Source: Phaseolus vulgaris (lineage: Eukaryota; Streptophyta; Magnoliopsida; Fabales; Fabaceae). From it: a stretch of 64,000 nucleotides of DNA. The notes beneath the pieces are model-generated. The model had not been told where the DNA came from and ran no database searches. It saw only the letters and a program-made list of their open reading frames with translations. The stretch covers positions 4,335,306 through 4,399,305 of the forward strand of contig NC_023756.2 of assembly GCF_000499845.2 (NCBI RefSeq), given 5' to 3'. The translations under genes were made by a program, and so were the position numbers. Positions 37,490-50,705 of the stretch are shown piece by piece (the stretch's first letter is position 1; each line of letters starts with the position of its first letter).

Positions 37490-38560
37490 TCCTCTCTTCT
37501 CTCCAGAACTTATGAAAATGCCAAAAGTGAAAAATTTGTCAAAACAAACCATAGACAATCTTTCAAAGGAAAACAAAGATCTGTTAAGACAATTTTCAAT
37601 TTTGAACAATTGAATAAAGAGCATAAAATTTAAAGTTAGGCTTTACTAATCAAGTTTCAAAATTTGTAAAAAAATTCAAGGAAAATCTTCTCTTCTTTTA
37701 AAAAAAAATCGGAGAAAAGATTGTCTTCAAACACAAACAATCATTTAATGAAAACTAAACAATCTATTTTGAGAAAATGAACTTTAATAAAAAAAATATA
37801 TAGAGAAAAGATTGTCTTCAAATGATGATTCAATGAAAACTAACCAATTTATTTCGAGAAAATGAAACTATAAGAAAAATTATTTGTATGTTTGACAAAG
37901 ATGTAAAAGATTGAATCTTATTAGAAGATCATCCGGAGAATCTTATGACAAACATGGATTAAGCTATGAAGAAAATGAAGTTTCAAGAAATAACAAATAT
38001 TCATATTTTGCACCTATTACATAAGATGTTGTTTAGCCCTTTAAAAATAATACGAAAGGATCTAAGTCTATCTAGGTACCTAGAGATAAAATTATTCTTA
38101 TTGCGAATTTGATTAACTTTGGAAGAAGACTCTTACCCTCATACCTAGATAAGGGTTGCTCGCAACATATGATGAGAGAAAAGTTCATGTTCCAAGACTT
38201 AAAGAAACGAAAGACAAGTTACATTTAAAGGAAACAAAAAAGGAAGGATAATAGTTGTTGAACGAATATATTTATAATTTTTTGTTATTAGAAGATCTTA
38301 AATATAATCTATGAATACAATGTTTTTGTGAACAAAGATACGTGTAGTTAAAAATAGTGATGACGTTATTATTTTTTTATTGTTACAATTAAATTTGAAA
38401 AGGAATACGATCTTTATAAATGGAAGGTTGAATATATATAGCTTATAAATATTTTTCAAGATTTTCATAAGATGGTTGACAATAAACCGTCTTAGGAGGG
38501 ACATTTGCTAGTTGAAAAAGATTTCTAAAATGATTTTTGTAAACAACTTATGAAAGATAG
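37490..38560 (+). mobile_element. decayed copia fragment: gag end and protease
   Basis: Broken frames give a Lys-rich Gag-like stretch near 37510-37640, then near 38060-38250 a segment like the copia protease start (IWVPRDKIILIANLINF; then LDKGCSQHMMREKFMFQDLK, where the family has Asp-Ser/Thr-Gly-type active site and the conserved CSxHM). The context resembles SIRE-type elements. No LTRs, integrase or reverse transcriptase follow. Confidence 0.6.
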
Positions 38561-40556
38561 TCAAAAAATAGTACAAATGTAATAAGTTAATTAAAAGACA
38601 CTTAATTTTGATCCTAGTTCACCCTAACACATCGAATTATTCTTTACAAACCATAAAGGATTATATTATTCAAAAATTGGTTACAAGTATTTGTCAATTG
38701 TCAATGTCAATTTTACCATAAAGTCACTCTTAATTTTCCCTTTTATCTCTCTATTATAAAGAACATGATTTTTTTTCCACTAAGCCACCTTTAGCTTTCT
38801 CAAGTATTATGAAATGAGTGGTGGACTTAGCTATGGTGAAGGAAACAACATAATTGAAGATGGGTGGAGAGAGAGTCTTGGGCCAAGTGATGGTGCTAGC
38901 AAGAAGGAGGAAATGTTTGAGTGTGAGAGAAAAAATGAACTCCTTGACCATAATAGGTCATAGAATGTGAAAGGAAAAAATGTTAAAATGAAGAAATTGG
39001 TTATGAAAAATGATACTTTTCACACCCTCCAAACAAAATACACCCACCTTAGAACTCATTTTAATAATATAATAATATAAATTAGAATTTTATGTTCAAA
39101 AGTAAAATAAATTTGATTAAAATACTATTATTTAAGTTATCAAGTAAATATTTTTTATTTAATGTGTCTACTATCACCATCTAATAATAAATGAATAGGG
39201 GTGATGATTGATTTGCACCCATCAAACTTTCTAACACAATCTCACTCTCACACATAGTCCTTTGACCCAAGTTTTTTTTTTTATATATTAAATCAAGTGA
39301 AATCCATCAAATAAAATATTAATCTTGTGTAAAACGAAAGCATAATATCAAACGGGAAAACATGGTCCACAAAAGAACTTTTCTTGCGTAAAAAGATAAT
39401 AGAAAAAAAATTAAATATACTTTTACAGTCTCAAATTTAAGTTATAAAATAAGTTTGATTCCGTCCTTTAAATTTATAATTGATCTTTATAGTTTTTTTT
39501 TTAATTTAAAGAATGTTTTTTAGTTCATCTTTCCCAAATATTGTTTAAAAAATCTATCTACAACTAATAATTATAATCCATTCATATTTTATATTTTTAT
39601 TATTAAATATCTAATGATACGTTTATTTTCCTTTTAAATATTTACGCATAAGACATTTGACTCAGAGATTATAAGAAGTGTTTTCTTAATTATAGAACTA
39701 AAAGGTCAATTTTAAATTTAAAAACTAAAAATATATTTATGTCTTAAGAATATTATTTATCCATCTTTGTTTTACTCTTCTTATTAAGTTTAAGTTTACT
39801 TTGTGAATAGAAAAGTAGTAATTGAAATTTTACTCATTCATTTTAACAAATATAACTTAACCTTGAGTTTACTTTCGAAAAAATAAATTTTGAGTTTGGA
39901 CTCTTTAATTTATTCGTATCTAATTTTTTTTCATGGTTTTTTTTAATTATTTTGTAATATTATAAATTTGGTAGTTAACAAAATAAATCATAACATTATA
40001 TTGTGATCTATATATAGATATACGTACTCAACTTATGATATCTGGAATGAAACATTGTAGATCATTAATTTAAATAAATGCAACAAAGTTCTAGATATTT
40101 CTAAAATAATATAAATAATAAAGGTTAATCCATATTTTGGGCCAATACATGTGTCCATTTTGGAATGAATTGGGTTTGGTCCATGGGTCTGAGCCCAGTT
40201 GCTCGAAAGATTCAGAGGCATTTACACCCAAAGCAAGCATAATAACCAATTTGTTTTTAATTCTATTGGTTTTATCAATTACTATTCTAAGAGAATTTGG
40301 CCTTTTTTCACTTTATAAGATTTAATTAAAGGTTTTCCTGAATTTAGAAAAATTAAATTAAATTATTTTTTCTTCATATTAAAATTATGGTTATTTAGAA
40401 AAAATTCTACAAGAACTTTTAAAAGAAAAAAAATGAAATGAATTTCTTCAAAATGAAAGATATTTATATATAGTAAATTTGTAGAAATTCTATCGAATGA
40501 ATTTTCTAAGTTTTTATATTTTTAACTTGCATATTATTAATTTGCACTTAAATCAT
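38561..40556. other. AT-rich intergenic with an inverted-repeat element
   Basis: No gene. The frame at 38754-38951 (minus, 65 aa) has mixed codon content but no homology I know. An imperfect inverted repeat lies at 39410-39750. Confidence 0.5.
39410..39750. repeat. possible MITE, imperfect inverted repeat
   Basis: Left end aattaaatatacttttacag with tctcaaatttaag is mirrored on the right by aatttaaaaactaaaaatat and atttatgtctta. Arms are about 45 bp with mismatches. The interior is non-coding. Confidence 0.4.
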
Positions 40557-40670
40557 ACCAGAAAATCATTAAATAGAAATCAATTTAGAGATAAAAAATA
40601 ATTAGTTATTATATTAACTAAATTGGATATTATTTTAGAAACTACAAAAATTATTGATATTTAAAGTAGT
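40557..40670. mobile_element. half copy of the CACTA-type MITE
   Basis: Aligns with the left arm of the intact MITE at 42380 (agaaaatcattaaatagaaa against agaaaatcatcaaatagaaa, then aataattagttat, ttttagaaacta). Most differences are C to T or G to A. The right arm is missing. Confidence 0.7.
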
Positions 40671-41152
40671 TTTTTTAGTATATTTTATTTTTCTTTCCTC
40701 TTCTAGGAAATTGTTATACAAATATGTTATTTTTTAGCCAAATTCTTTAGAATTTTGAAAAAGGATAGCTACATTAGGGGGATAGATGTGAGTACTAATT
40801 TTACTAGATAAAATCTTCCTATAAAATAGACTTCTTACTTTCTAGATTGCTAGTTTTTTCCTGACTTATAACAAGTTTTCATATATTTGTCTTTCTAGAA
40901 TTGGCTCCAATAAGTATTTCCAAGTAAAAAAAATAAAGAGACAACATATTGCAATTGAGTTTCTTTTATATTTATGTATCTAGCTTAATTATACTCTGAA
41001 AACCCCAAACTTACTTTTGAGAAGTTAATATTAAGACCTAAAATCATCTTATAGCTCTTTGGCACAATTTTTATTGACTCCACATTTTTATATGATTGTC
41101 TCCTCAAATAATTATGTCATTTGCAATTTGTGGGATACTTACCTCTACTCTT

Positions 41153-41589
41153 TGTAAGTCAAAACATGAATGAACGTAAATTGAACACATACAATAATGT
41201 GTTCACATATAAATCTTATCATATCATGATTCTCACACAAAACATAAAAGTGAAGAAGAAATAGGCACTTACCTTGATCCATGAGTGATCCTAATTGAGC
41301 AGTTACTTTATCTCCTTTATCCCAATCTATCTCTTGCAATTTCGTTCTTGTCACACACTTTCGTGATGGTTAATAGTGAGACAACTATTATTTGCAGAAC
41401 CTTATAGCCTTTAGTACCCAATCTCCATCAGATGTAGGTTTTCATTAGGTATATCATCAGATATATATTTCTCACATTAACCAATGAGCCTTTAAATCTA
41501 TTATTATTATTAAATCATATTTGGGCCAAAGCCCAAACTCTAAGTCATGTGAGTCACTTTATAGAAATTAATTTACATAATTTCTTACA
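41153..41589 (-). mobile_element. solo LTR of the 455-6391 copia family
   Basis: 437 bp, TG to CA, closely similar to both LTRs at the window start and in the same orientation. A perfect 5-bp duplication, ctctt, lies at 41148-41152 and 41590-41594. No internal region, so it arose by LTR-LTR recombination. It interrupts the LINE above. Confidence 0.95.
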
Positions 41590-42379
41590 CTCTTTCCTTC
41601 CCCATTTTATACTTTAAGTATATTTCTTTCTAGGTTGCCTTCCTCATTAATCCACTAATCCCCTCTCCAACTATTGTGAAAAAGAATAAGGTTAAGGATT
41701 CTCCTTGTCACAACCTTTTTTATATTTTAAATTTCTTTGCATGATGTCCATTTATAAATAGTGAAATTGAGTTGGATTAGAACATTCTCATATCCATTCT
41801 CTCGATATATTACATTTTTTGACATGTTAAGCATATAATCCAGAAACCTCCAATTTACATAGTCATATATTTTTTCAAAATTAACTTTGAACACCAAATA
41901 TCTTTTTTGTTATCCTTCTAGCCTCATCCACTATCTCATTAGCTACGACGACATTGTGTAACATATTCTTGCCATCCAAGAACACACTTTGGATTTGGTC
42001 AATTACTTTCACCTTCTTGAATCTCTTCGCTAGAATTTTGACGATTATCTTATATACACATAAAGAATTAAGAATTGGTCTATATTTGTTCAAACCCTTG
42101 GGTTTTCAACTTTTAGCACTAAAGTTATGAAAGGAAAAGTTACCTCTTTTTCTAAACTTACCACTTCTATGGAATTCTTTCACAAACTCCACTGCCTCTC
42201 TAAGTAGTATTTCCTACAATTGTTTCAAAAATCTAAAATTTATTTCATCCGATCTTAGACTTTTACTTAATCTACATTCCCATATTGCTTTTAACCTCTT
42301 GAGTAACAAGTTTTGCTTTCAAATAACAACTATCATGCTTTGTTATAGTCCCAAATTGTACCCCTTCCAATATCAATTT

Positions 42380-42782
42380 CACTACAAGAAAATCATCAAA
42401 TAGAAACCAATTTTTAGAAACCAAAATAATTAGTTGCAATAGTAACTAAATTAGAGACCGTTTTAGAAACTAAAACAAAAATTGGTTTCTAAATTAGTTT
42501 ATATTATTTTCTATTATTGTTAAATAGTTTCTAAATTGGTATCTAATTAGCAACCAATGTTTTATCTACCAATTATTTAGTTTCTAAATTTAGTCTCTAA
42601 AACCTTGGTTGCTAATTAGAGACCAATTTAGAAACTATTTAACAATAATAGAAAATAATAGAAACTAATTTAGAAACTAATTTTTGTTTTAGTTTCCAAA
42701 ATGGTCTCTAATTTAGTTACTATTGCAACTAATTATTTTGGTATCTAAAAATTGGTTTTTATTTCATCATTTCCTTGTAGTG
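42380..42782. mobile_element. intact CACTA-type hairpin MITE
   Basis: 403 bp that begins cactacaagaaaatcatcaa and ends in the inverted form, ttccttgtagtg. The two arms (about 180 bp each) are almost perfectly complementary: one arm has aattagagaccgttttagaa, the other ttccaaaatggtctctaatt. A 3-bp duplication, ttt, flanks it (42377-42379 and 42783-42785). The CACTACAAGAAAA end and 3-bp duplication fit En/Spm (CACTA) elements. It has no coding capacity and lies within the old LINE. Confidence 0.92.
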
Positions 42783-44390
42783 TTTGTTTTGGTTATTGGT
42801 GTTGAATCTTTGCTCAAAGTATTTTCTAACTAATAATTGATTCATATTCCCACCTTCCTTGTACATCTACCCTTTTTAGAATATTTTTATTCCTTTTTTA
42901 GTTTAGGATTGACTAAATGAATTTCATGTTGTTATCACCATTCCTCATCTATTTTATTCTAATTTAAAAAATATCACCATTTTATATGTGATCACTATAT
43001 TAAATATTGAAGACTTGATTTTTCGATTTTACCTTTTTATAAGTTAAGATAAACACCATGATAATTTGGGTAAGTTTTCTTAGACTAAACTTAATATACT
43101 ATGATGAAAGTATTTTAATGATTATAGTTGAAGTGATAGAACACCAAATTAAAGTTGACAATAATACCAGAAGATTCGAGAATGAGTCATGTGGACTAAT
43201 CATCCATACAATCAACAACTTCAATAATTTGGATAAGAACATTATTCCAAGCATGTTCTTATAGAAGAAAACTTTATCTAGCTAAAAACTTGGTTCTTCC
43301 TCTACCATGGATTTTCAACTTGTGAAAACCGTGTCCTAATTCTTAATGTATCTCTTTTTTCAAAAGCTTTTTTATTTATTTAGGTGTTTTTTTTTGTATT
43401 CATAAGACAAAGTTAATTAGGTTTATAGAAAAACTTTACATTATTTGTTTGCATGAGCTCGTAAGAAATTAGTGAGAAAATGGATCAATAAAGAAGCATA
43501 TATGAAACTAAGGTTTTTATGATTTATATTCAAAATTGCACGAACTATCTCTTCATTTTCTTGGCATTGGCATGGGACATAGTCCACTAGTTTAAAATAT
43601 TTTCTGCATAAAAAAATAGGAAACTAAATTGAGAAAAATATTTATAGTTATGATCAATAATTAGAAATAGATTTAAAAAGGGAGAAGTTTGACTTTGACT
43701 ATAGTAGATTATATTTCAATTTTGGAGTTAAATTATAAAGGAAATTAATACTCATTCTTTCTTTCTTTGCCACTCTTGTTTTCTTTTAATTCTTAACCTA
43801 AACAACAATTTCTTAAAGTTGATAATCACTTATAGTCCTTTGGGTATGATAATTGAACTTCGTCCATTATTACCATCATGGTATGTGGATAGAAAGTTGA
43901 AAAATGTACGTAAAAGTTATGAAAAATTGAATTGAAGAAAAAGAAATATAAGCTTTTAGCTTATCTTCTTTTCATTTTTCTTTCATTAAATAAAAAAGTA
44001 TTATATAAAAAAATTGTTTGCTTTTCTCAAACACTTTTTCTTTTGTGGAATATTCTGAGAGACATGAGGTGTGAATATTGGATCAAGTGCAACTGCAACA
44101 ATGGTTTTGTCGCAAATAAGTAGGCACAGAGATTTGACTAAAGAACGACAGTGGTAATAAAATTAACAGTACACTGCATCCACAATCTTTATAATGCATG
44201 CATGCATGCAGAAGAACTGCACAAACAACACTTTGCTCTTTTTTTTTTCTCTTTTGGAAATGATTTTTCCTTCAATTTTATTTTAACAAAATCATTATTA
44301 CCAAATTTAACAATTTTCTATTCACGAAAAATAAAATCTAATTTAGTATCTAATCTACAAAGAAAATTGACATTTACATAAGAATTCATT

Positions 44391-44735
44391 CACTATTAAA
44401 AAATCTTTAAATAAAAATCAATTTTAAAACTACAAATAATTATTATGATATTAAATAATATTTTAAAATAAAAATATTAATATTTAAATTAATTTTTATT
44501 AAAATAATTTTAAATTAGTATTTATCAAGATTTTAGTTATCACTCAATTAAATTCTAAAGATGATAGTTAAAATTTTGATATTTAATTATAAATACTAAT
44601 TTAAAAAGTATTTATTAATAATAAAAATAAATTTAAATATTAATAATTTTTATACTCTTAAAATAATATTTAATTCATTTAATATAATAATTAATTATTT
44701 TTTGTCTCTTTTATTTAATATTTTTTTAATGATTT
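44391..44735. mobile_element. decayed copy of the CACTA-type MITE
   Basis: Starts cactattaaaaaatctttaa and follows the layout of the intact element, with nearly every C or G of the arms replaced by T or A. The right end is close to ttttttaatgatttg. Confidence 0.6.
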
Positions 44736-45097
44736 GATACTGAAATTAAAATTATTTTATTATTAATTTATAATATTAACGTAATTCTATACATTCTGGA
44801 ACTATATTAAATTTATTTATTCATTAAAAAATCTATGGAACTTGTTCAAGAATTAAACTAATAGTTTCTCATGTTAATTATTATCTCACATATTTATATT
44901 TACCAAACATAAAAATATTTAGCGACCTAGTTCCCAATAATCATATAAACTTATATAGACTAGTTGAAAGACAAATTATATTCACCAAATTGAAAATAAA
45001 ATAAAATTTATAGAGATGTTATATTCACCATCAAAATATAGATTTTTTTATTACAAACAATCTTATTTAAAGTCAATTATCACTAATAAGTTGAACT

Positions 45098-45100
<3 letters not shown>

Positions 45101-45143
<43 letters not shown>
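45101..45143. repeat. (TA)n microsatellite
   Basis: About 21 TA units. Confidence 0.92.
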
Positions 45144-45146
<3 letters not shown>

Positions 45147-46619
45147 GTTTCTCTCTTTCTTCATCAGTGACTCTTTTTCCTTTCTGTTTTCACCCTGTTT
45201 ACCTTCTGATTTTACTCCTGCTAATAAAGCTCTTTCTGTGGCTCTAAGCAGTGGCAGGGATCTAAAAATGGGAACTCATTGATTGCACACAACCTTACTT
45301 TTATAAACAAACAAAATAATTAAAGTTATTTTGCATTGTCTTGTCATAGTGGATGGACAATGCTGAAAAATATTACTTTAATTAAGATTTTCAACTGTCA
45401 TGTTAATTTTTCCGAAACAAAATTAATCTAAATTTATTTATACTTAACATTATAGCAGCTGTTCTGAATTTTATTTATTTTTAAATGACGTAACACTGAA
45501 ACCTTTTGTTTACCATAAACGCTGATCAATAGAGTTTTTAAAGTTTTGACAGTCTCTCTGTCAAGCAATGTTTTTGTAAGAGTAGATAAGCAATTTCAAG
45601 TTGACAAATATCCTATCAAAAAGATTTTTTTAAAAAATTTATGTTAGCAAAATTCTTATTCTTCAGTTAGATGTAGAATAATAATATGTAATTTGAAGAT
45701 ATAAGGATAGAGAGGTATTTCGCTTGTTTGAAAATTCATACATTTAGTTTTTTATTGTTATTATTTTGTCAACTCCAATCACTCTTGGCAAGTATTACTT
45801 GGATTACATCTATAGTATTATTTGGATCACAACTACTCCTAACTAAATATTGAGTATTATTTGTTTTTATTTATTTGAGAGAAAAGACATCCTTTGGTTT
45901 CTGTGGAGTGAAGAGTGCATTTTAAAAACTCTTGGGGACTCTTAGGGTTTCATGGAAGACCTTCACTCCCTCCTTGGTTATCCACCTTATTCCATTATTC
46001 TTATTTTCTTTTTGTGTTCTTCATGACAATGAAGACAATGAAGAGTTAAACTCATTTTGTTGAAGTTAGATGTAATCAATTAATCTCTCATGTAATTGGT
46101 ATTGTTTGTTATCTATATACATGTATTTTCAATCAATGCTACTATTTTGTTTATGTGATTAATGCTAGTTGTGATTTGATCAACCATAGCTTGATATTTG
46201 ATTTATTGTGTATTGGAAAATATCTTTTGTAATCTAGAATTGAAGTAAAAATACCTGATGAAGTTGGTATCTAGGAATGGAGTTTGATTTATTAGTTGTC
46301 TTAAAGCCTTGTTTTGAAAGCAAGTTTGCATATTAAGTGCTTAAGGAATTGACTCTTAATAAGAAAACTTAGGTGCATTCTAATTAGGGTTTGAGTAAAC
46401 TTGTGGGTTGACGTTAGCATTAAATTTAAAAGAAGTTGAGTGATTATATGCTTAAGGCCGAGATTCAATTAAGTGTAACCTTAACAATAACCTACCATAT
46501 CAATTATTATCGATTCCTCATAAGTGTTTGATAAAATTAAAATAATAGTTTTATTAGTTTTGGTACAATTTTAATTCCTTAACATCAACACAACTTATGT
46601 CTTTTATACAATTAATTAT

Positions 46620-47530
46620 CAATTGAAACTATTGTTGTGTATTACATTGCTAAAGATTACAAGAGAGGTAAGCTCTTTATCATTGTTGTCATTAACCTTT
46701 CTTCTTCAAAAGATTTCCTATACATAGAGATTAATAAGAAAAAAGTAATTGAAAATCCTTTTATAGTCTATCCAAGTTCAAACTTGAAGATGCATTAATT
46801 GTTCTTCATGCAACATTAAATACATCTATCTTTTTTACCCAACTCTTTGATATACAACATTGAATTATCAAACCTAGGTTTAATAACTTTTTTTCCAAAC
46901 TTAAGTAAAGCATGATACCTAACAAGGCTTACTGTCTTCACAAGATTAACATTTGTCCTTTTTAGAAAAGTTGTTTGCATGAAATAACTTTAGGTACATT
47001 CTTCAAGAGGTTTGTGATGTAGACACTTCATTGCAAGATCCTCTTGTAAAAAACAAAGAGGCAAACATTCTCAACAAGCATACAATAAATGTTTATAAGT
47101 GTTTAACATATAACACAAATCACTTCAAACTATAAGTACCTATTATTTGTTCAAGCGAAAACTTATTAGACGAAGTTATATAAGTAAAATGTTGTGTGCC
47201 TTCTTTGCAAGACACAACCTTGCATCTTCCAATATTTGATTCTTATAAAATTATGTACCGTTATACTTTATGATTAAACACGTAAGCAAAATTAAATTAT
47301 ATTTGTTGAACTTTGCTCTAACAAAGGAGATCTCATGCATGAGGCTTATTCTTCTTTATTTTTCCAAAATAGGTTTAAAGAATGTTTTCTTAATTAGATT
47401 TGGATTTCTTGAACTAATCAAGAAGTTAGTGCTGTCTTGCCTCAACATTCTTTCTCAAACCTTGCATTTCTAGCATCCCAAATCTTTTCCATATAAAGGG
47501 AGCTAGACCATTTCTTCACATTCTTGAAAA
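46620..47530 (-). repeat. decayed LTR remnant, inverted relative of 19060-20480
   Basis: Reverse complement matches include 46780-46840 (aacttgaagatgcattaatt, gttcttcatgcaacatta), 46990-47060 (gtagacacttcattgcaaga, tcctcttgtaaaa) and 47060-47120 (aaacattctc, aataaatgttta). No pol beside it. Confidence 0.5.
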
Positions 47531-48049
47531 TTTGTCATTTAAGTGGATTGATTTAGTTTTTGCTTAAAATATAAATATGGATGTTGCAGGTGAAAACATG
47601 TAAAGTTGATTTGGGAGTTTGGAATAATCAAAATTTAATTGGAGATAGTTCCTAATAAAGTTTTATCTTTATTGATTTTTTTTTTTATATTGATGAATTA
47701 AACTAGTTAGAACATGTTGAAGTTTGATAAGTAATGCTATTTAGTTGAATCATATTAGATGTTGTTTGGATTTCAATTATGGGTTTGCATTGGTTCAGCT
47801 GAATTATTGAGGGTTAATTTATCTTAGTTTGATTGGATGGTGAAACTATGATTTTGATTATGGGGATAGGTGGAAATTAAGATATACTTCATGTTAAAAT
47901 TGATAGTAAATGTTGGTTTGGTTTTCCCAAAATGTTGAGTAATTTATTACATTCTTAGATCAAGTAATATATCTCCTTTAAGTTTTATGAATGAATTTAT
48001 CTTATTGGATGTTAAATTGTGTGTAAATTGTTATAATCATATACTCTTT

Positions 48050-48545
48050 TTTTTTGAGTTTAAAAGTAATTTTTCATAAAAAAAAATAGTCTTTTAAGGA
48101 AGTAGAGTGTATTAAATATCAACACTATTAAAAAAAAATGAGATATCAAGACTTTATTAACTTTTAAGTCATGTAAATAAAGATATTAAAGATGAGAAGA
48201 AAGCAAAGGAAGTTCCTACACTATTATAATAGTGATATGTTAGTTAGTGATGCTTATTTTATTTCTTATTATTAAGTAACATATTTTCTAAAAATATAAA
48301 ATGACTATTTTTAGTTGAGTTTAAAAGTAATTTTCTTAAGTTCCACAAAAAGAACTTTTTTTGGTTTAAGAAGTAAAGTGTATTTAATATCAACACAATT
48401 ATAAAGACAAAATATAAGGACTTTATTAACATTCTAAGTAATGTAAATAAAAATATTAGAGATAAGAAGAAATGAAAGGAGATTCTATAATCATGACATG
48501 TTAGTTAATGATGTATGTTTTATTTTTTATTATAAAGTAACATAC
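48050..48545 (+). repeat. two direct copies of a ~200-bp sequence
   Basis: 48060-48265 and 48322-48545 share, in order, agtttaaaagtaatttt, gtagagtgtattaaatatca / gtaaagtgtatttaatatca, aggactttattaac-like, tgttagtta and tattataaagtaacat-like blocks. Confidence 0.65.
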
Positions 48546-49579
48546 TTGCTAGTATATATATGTATGAAAATAGAGGAATTTTACATATATGTGTATGATA
48601 ATAGAAGAATTTTACAATCTTTTCTCTCTTATTATTGGTGAGTGAAGAAAGCTTATTATATAATTTGTCTCAATATAAATGTATATAAGAATAAATTTGC
48701 ACTAACAATTATTTATATATATAATTTGTATATATTTTTTAATAGTTTACCTTTGTTAAAAAAAATTCACAAATTACATTAATTAGTTTCTTAATAATAA
48801 AAAAGTTTTCTATACCATCTCATCAAGTAGATTCTTTTACTTTACGCAAACACACACTTATTCTCTTCTTATAATAACAATTTCTCTAAATTCAACATCC
48901 TTATATTCTCATTTATCTTGAGAAATTTCTAGGTATCTTTTGTAGTTTTTAAATGTAAATATATATATATTTTTTTTTAAATAAAAGACAAATGAAAGTA
49001 TACCTTATTTTATTTTTTAGTTGGATTCCTTTGAAGTCTTCTAGAGTTCATTTCTGTTCTAATATTGAACATATTAATATTTATCATAGTTTAAAATTTT
49101 AATATATCATACCAACCTACTTTAATGAGTTATTTTTATAAAAAATAAAAAATTTCAATTAATATTTTTATTGTATTGGAGTGAATTAAAATAATTTCAA
49201 TTAAATTGAGAGAGAAGCATAGTAGTACATGTGCTTGTTGTTGTGTGGGCACTCTAAGTAAAAAAGAATATAGTGAGATGGTTAAGGAATAGGGAAATTA
49301 GATTAGAATGAGCCGACAAAAGAAAGAGCATGTGCACGCCTACGACAAAGAACTGCATTCAGGACAAAAACCTCAGAACTCGCACACATCCCAACCAAGC
49401 ATCTTTGTTCTGTATATTTGTTTCACTAAAATTGTACTATTATATTCCAAATTTCATTTTAGCATATGGATTTATATGTACTTCCAACATATAATCATTC
49501 ACATCCTCAAAAAGGAATAAACTAATATTGTTTTTTATTTTATTAATGTAATAAAAAGGAGGCAAGACAAAATTTTGGT

Positions 49580-49975
49580 ACACTACAAAAAAGAAATTAA
49601 TGTTAAAAAAATAATAATTATATTTATAATTAAACTACATAGTATTTTATAAATTAAAAATATATTAATATCTAAATTAATTTTTATTGTTAATAAAAAT
49701 TTATAAAATAATTTTTAAATCCAAAGTTAACTGATAGAATTTTAATTTTACTTTAAATTTAAAATATTAATAGTTAAAATTTTGATAAATAATATTTGAC
49801 ACTAATTTAAAAATAATTTTATAAATTTTTATTGTTAATAAAAATATTACAGATATTAATAGTTTTTTAATTTATAAAATAATATTTAATTATTATAATG
49901 ATTAATTATTTTTGTTTATATAAATTAATTGTTATTAAATAACTTTTTTAATGATGATTTCATAATATTTTTATT
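49580..49975. mobile_element. decayed copy of the CACTA-type MITE
   Basis: Starts acactacaaaaaagaaatta and keeps the alternating layout of the intact MITE; the right arm ends near aacttttttaatgatgattt. Strongly A/T-shifted. Confidence 0.6.
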
Positions 49976-50327
49976 AAAAAGAATATATTATTCATAAAAA
50001 TTAGTAATATTTGGTTTAATTATAATAATATAAATTTCTTGATCTCTCGTAATTAATTTAATTGATTAAACAGATAATTATTAGGATGAGCTTTTTATAT
50101 ATATGGATAATTAAAGTGAGTGATAATTTTTTTATTTGAAATGTTTTCATTTTTAATAAGTAGAGTTTTGAGAAATTTGTTTTTCAGTACATTTTTTTTC
50201 TTTTACTTCATTAACTAAATTTTAATTGATCTCGGTGCCTTTTCTCAATAATTATAATATATTCTTTTAATTATAACCATTAAGTGATCATATGACGTTA
50301 TATTTAATAATATTGTAATTATTTTTC

Positions 50328-50705
50328 TTTTACTAAAAAAAAATTGTGAAATAAAATTAATAGAAAAAAAATAATTAATTACTATATTAATTAAATTAAA
50401 AATTAGATATTATTTTAAAGATAAAAATATTATTAATATCTAAATTAATTTTTATTTTAAAAATAATTTCTAAATTAAATATCTAATTAGTTACTGAGAT
50501 TTTAATAAAATCTAAATAATTAATAATTAAAATCTTAATACTCAATTAAATATCAATTTAAAAAATATTTATTAATAACGTAAATAATCTATATTAATAA
50601 TATTTTAATTTCTAAAATAATATATAATTTAATCAATATAATAATTAATTATTTTTTATTTTTAAAATTAATTATTATTTATGATTTTTTAATAGTATAT
50701 TTCTA
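50328..50705. mobile_element. decayed copy of the CACTA-type MITE
   Basis: Left end ttactaaaaaaaaattgtga, right end ttatgattttttaatagta, with arms that mirror each other (taattaattactatattaa near the left, tataataattaattatt near the right). Confidence 0.6.

Larger units (their letters stand above)
40990..42960 (-). mobile_element. decayed LINE (L1-type) with two nested insertions
   Basis: On the minus strand the LINE ORF2 order can be followed across two insertions. 42870-42783 gives a linker segment with KYFEQRFNTNN; after the MITE, 42376-42110 continues with the pre-RT region (EAVEFVKEFHRSGKF); 42100-41595 gives the first RT part (NKYRPIL, VIDQIQSVFLDGKN, VFKVNFEKIYDYVNWRFLDY); after the solo LTR, 41147-40990 gives the degraded FADD region. 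Many stops are present. Both joins make sense only if the inserts are removed, which shows that the LINE is oldest. Outer limits are approximate. Confidence 0.75.
42961..46619. other. intergenic, AT-rich, gene-free
   Basis: No convincing coding region. It holds a decayed MITE (44391-44735), a microsatellite (45101-45143), and a (TGCA)n stretch at 44192-44211 that makes overlapping CATGCA motifs. Region 45860-46100 has higher complexity but no gene that I can support. Confidence 0.55.

Noticed and set aside
38754..38951. 65-codon minus-strand frame
   Set aside because: Reads like a protein in places, but I found no family, no partner exons and no promoter.
44192..44211. (TGCA)n stretch with overlapping CATGCA seed-type motifs
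   Set aside because: No gene lies downstream, so it is most likely a simple repeat.
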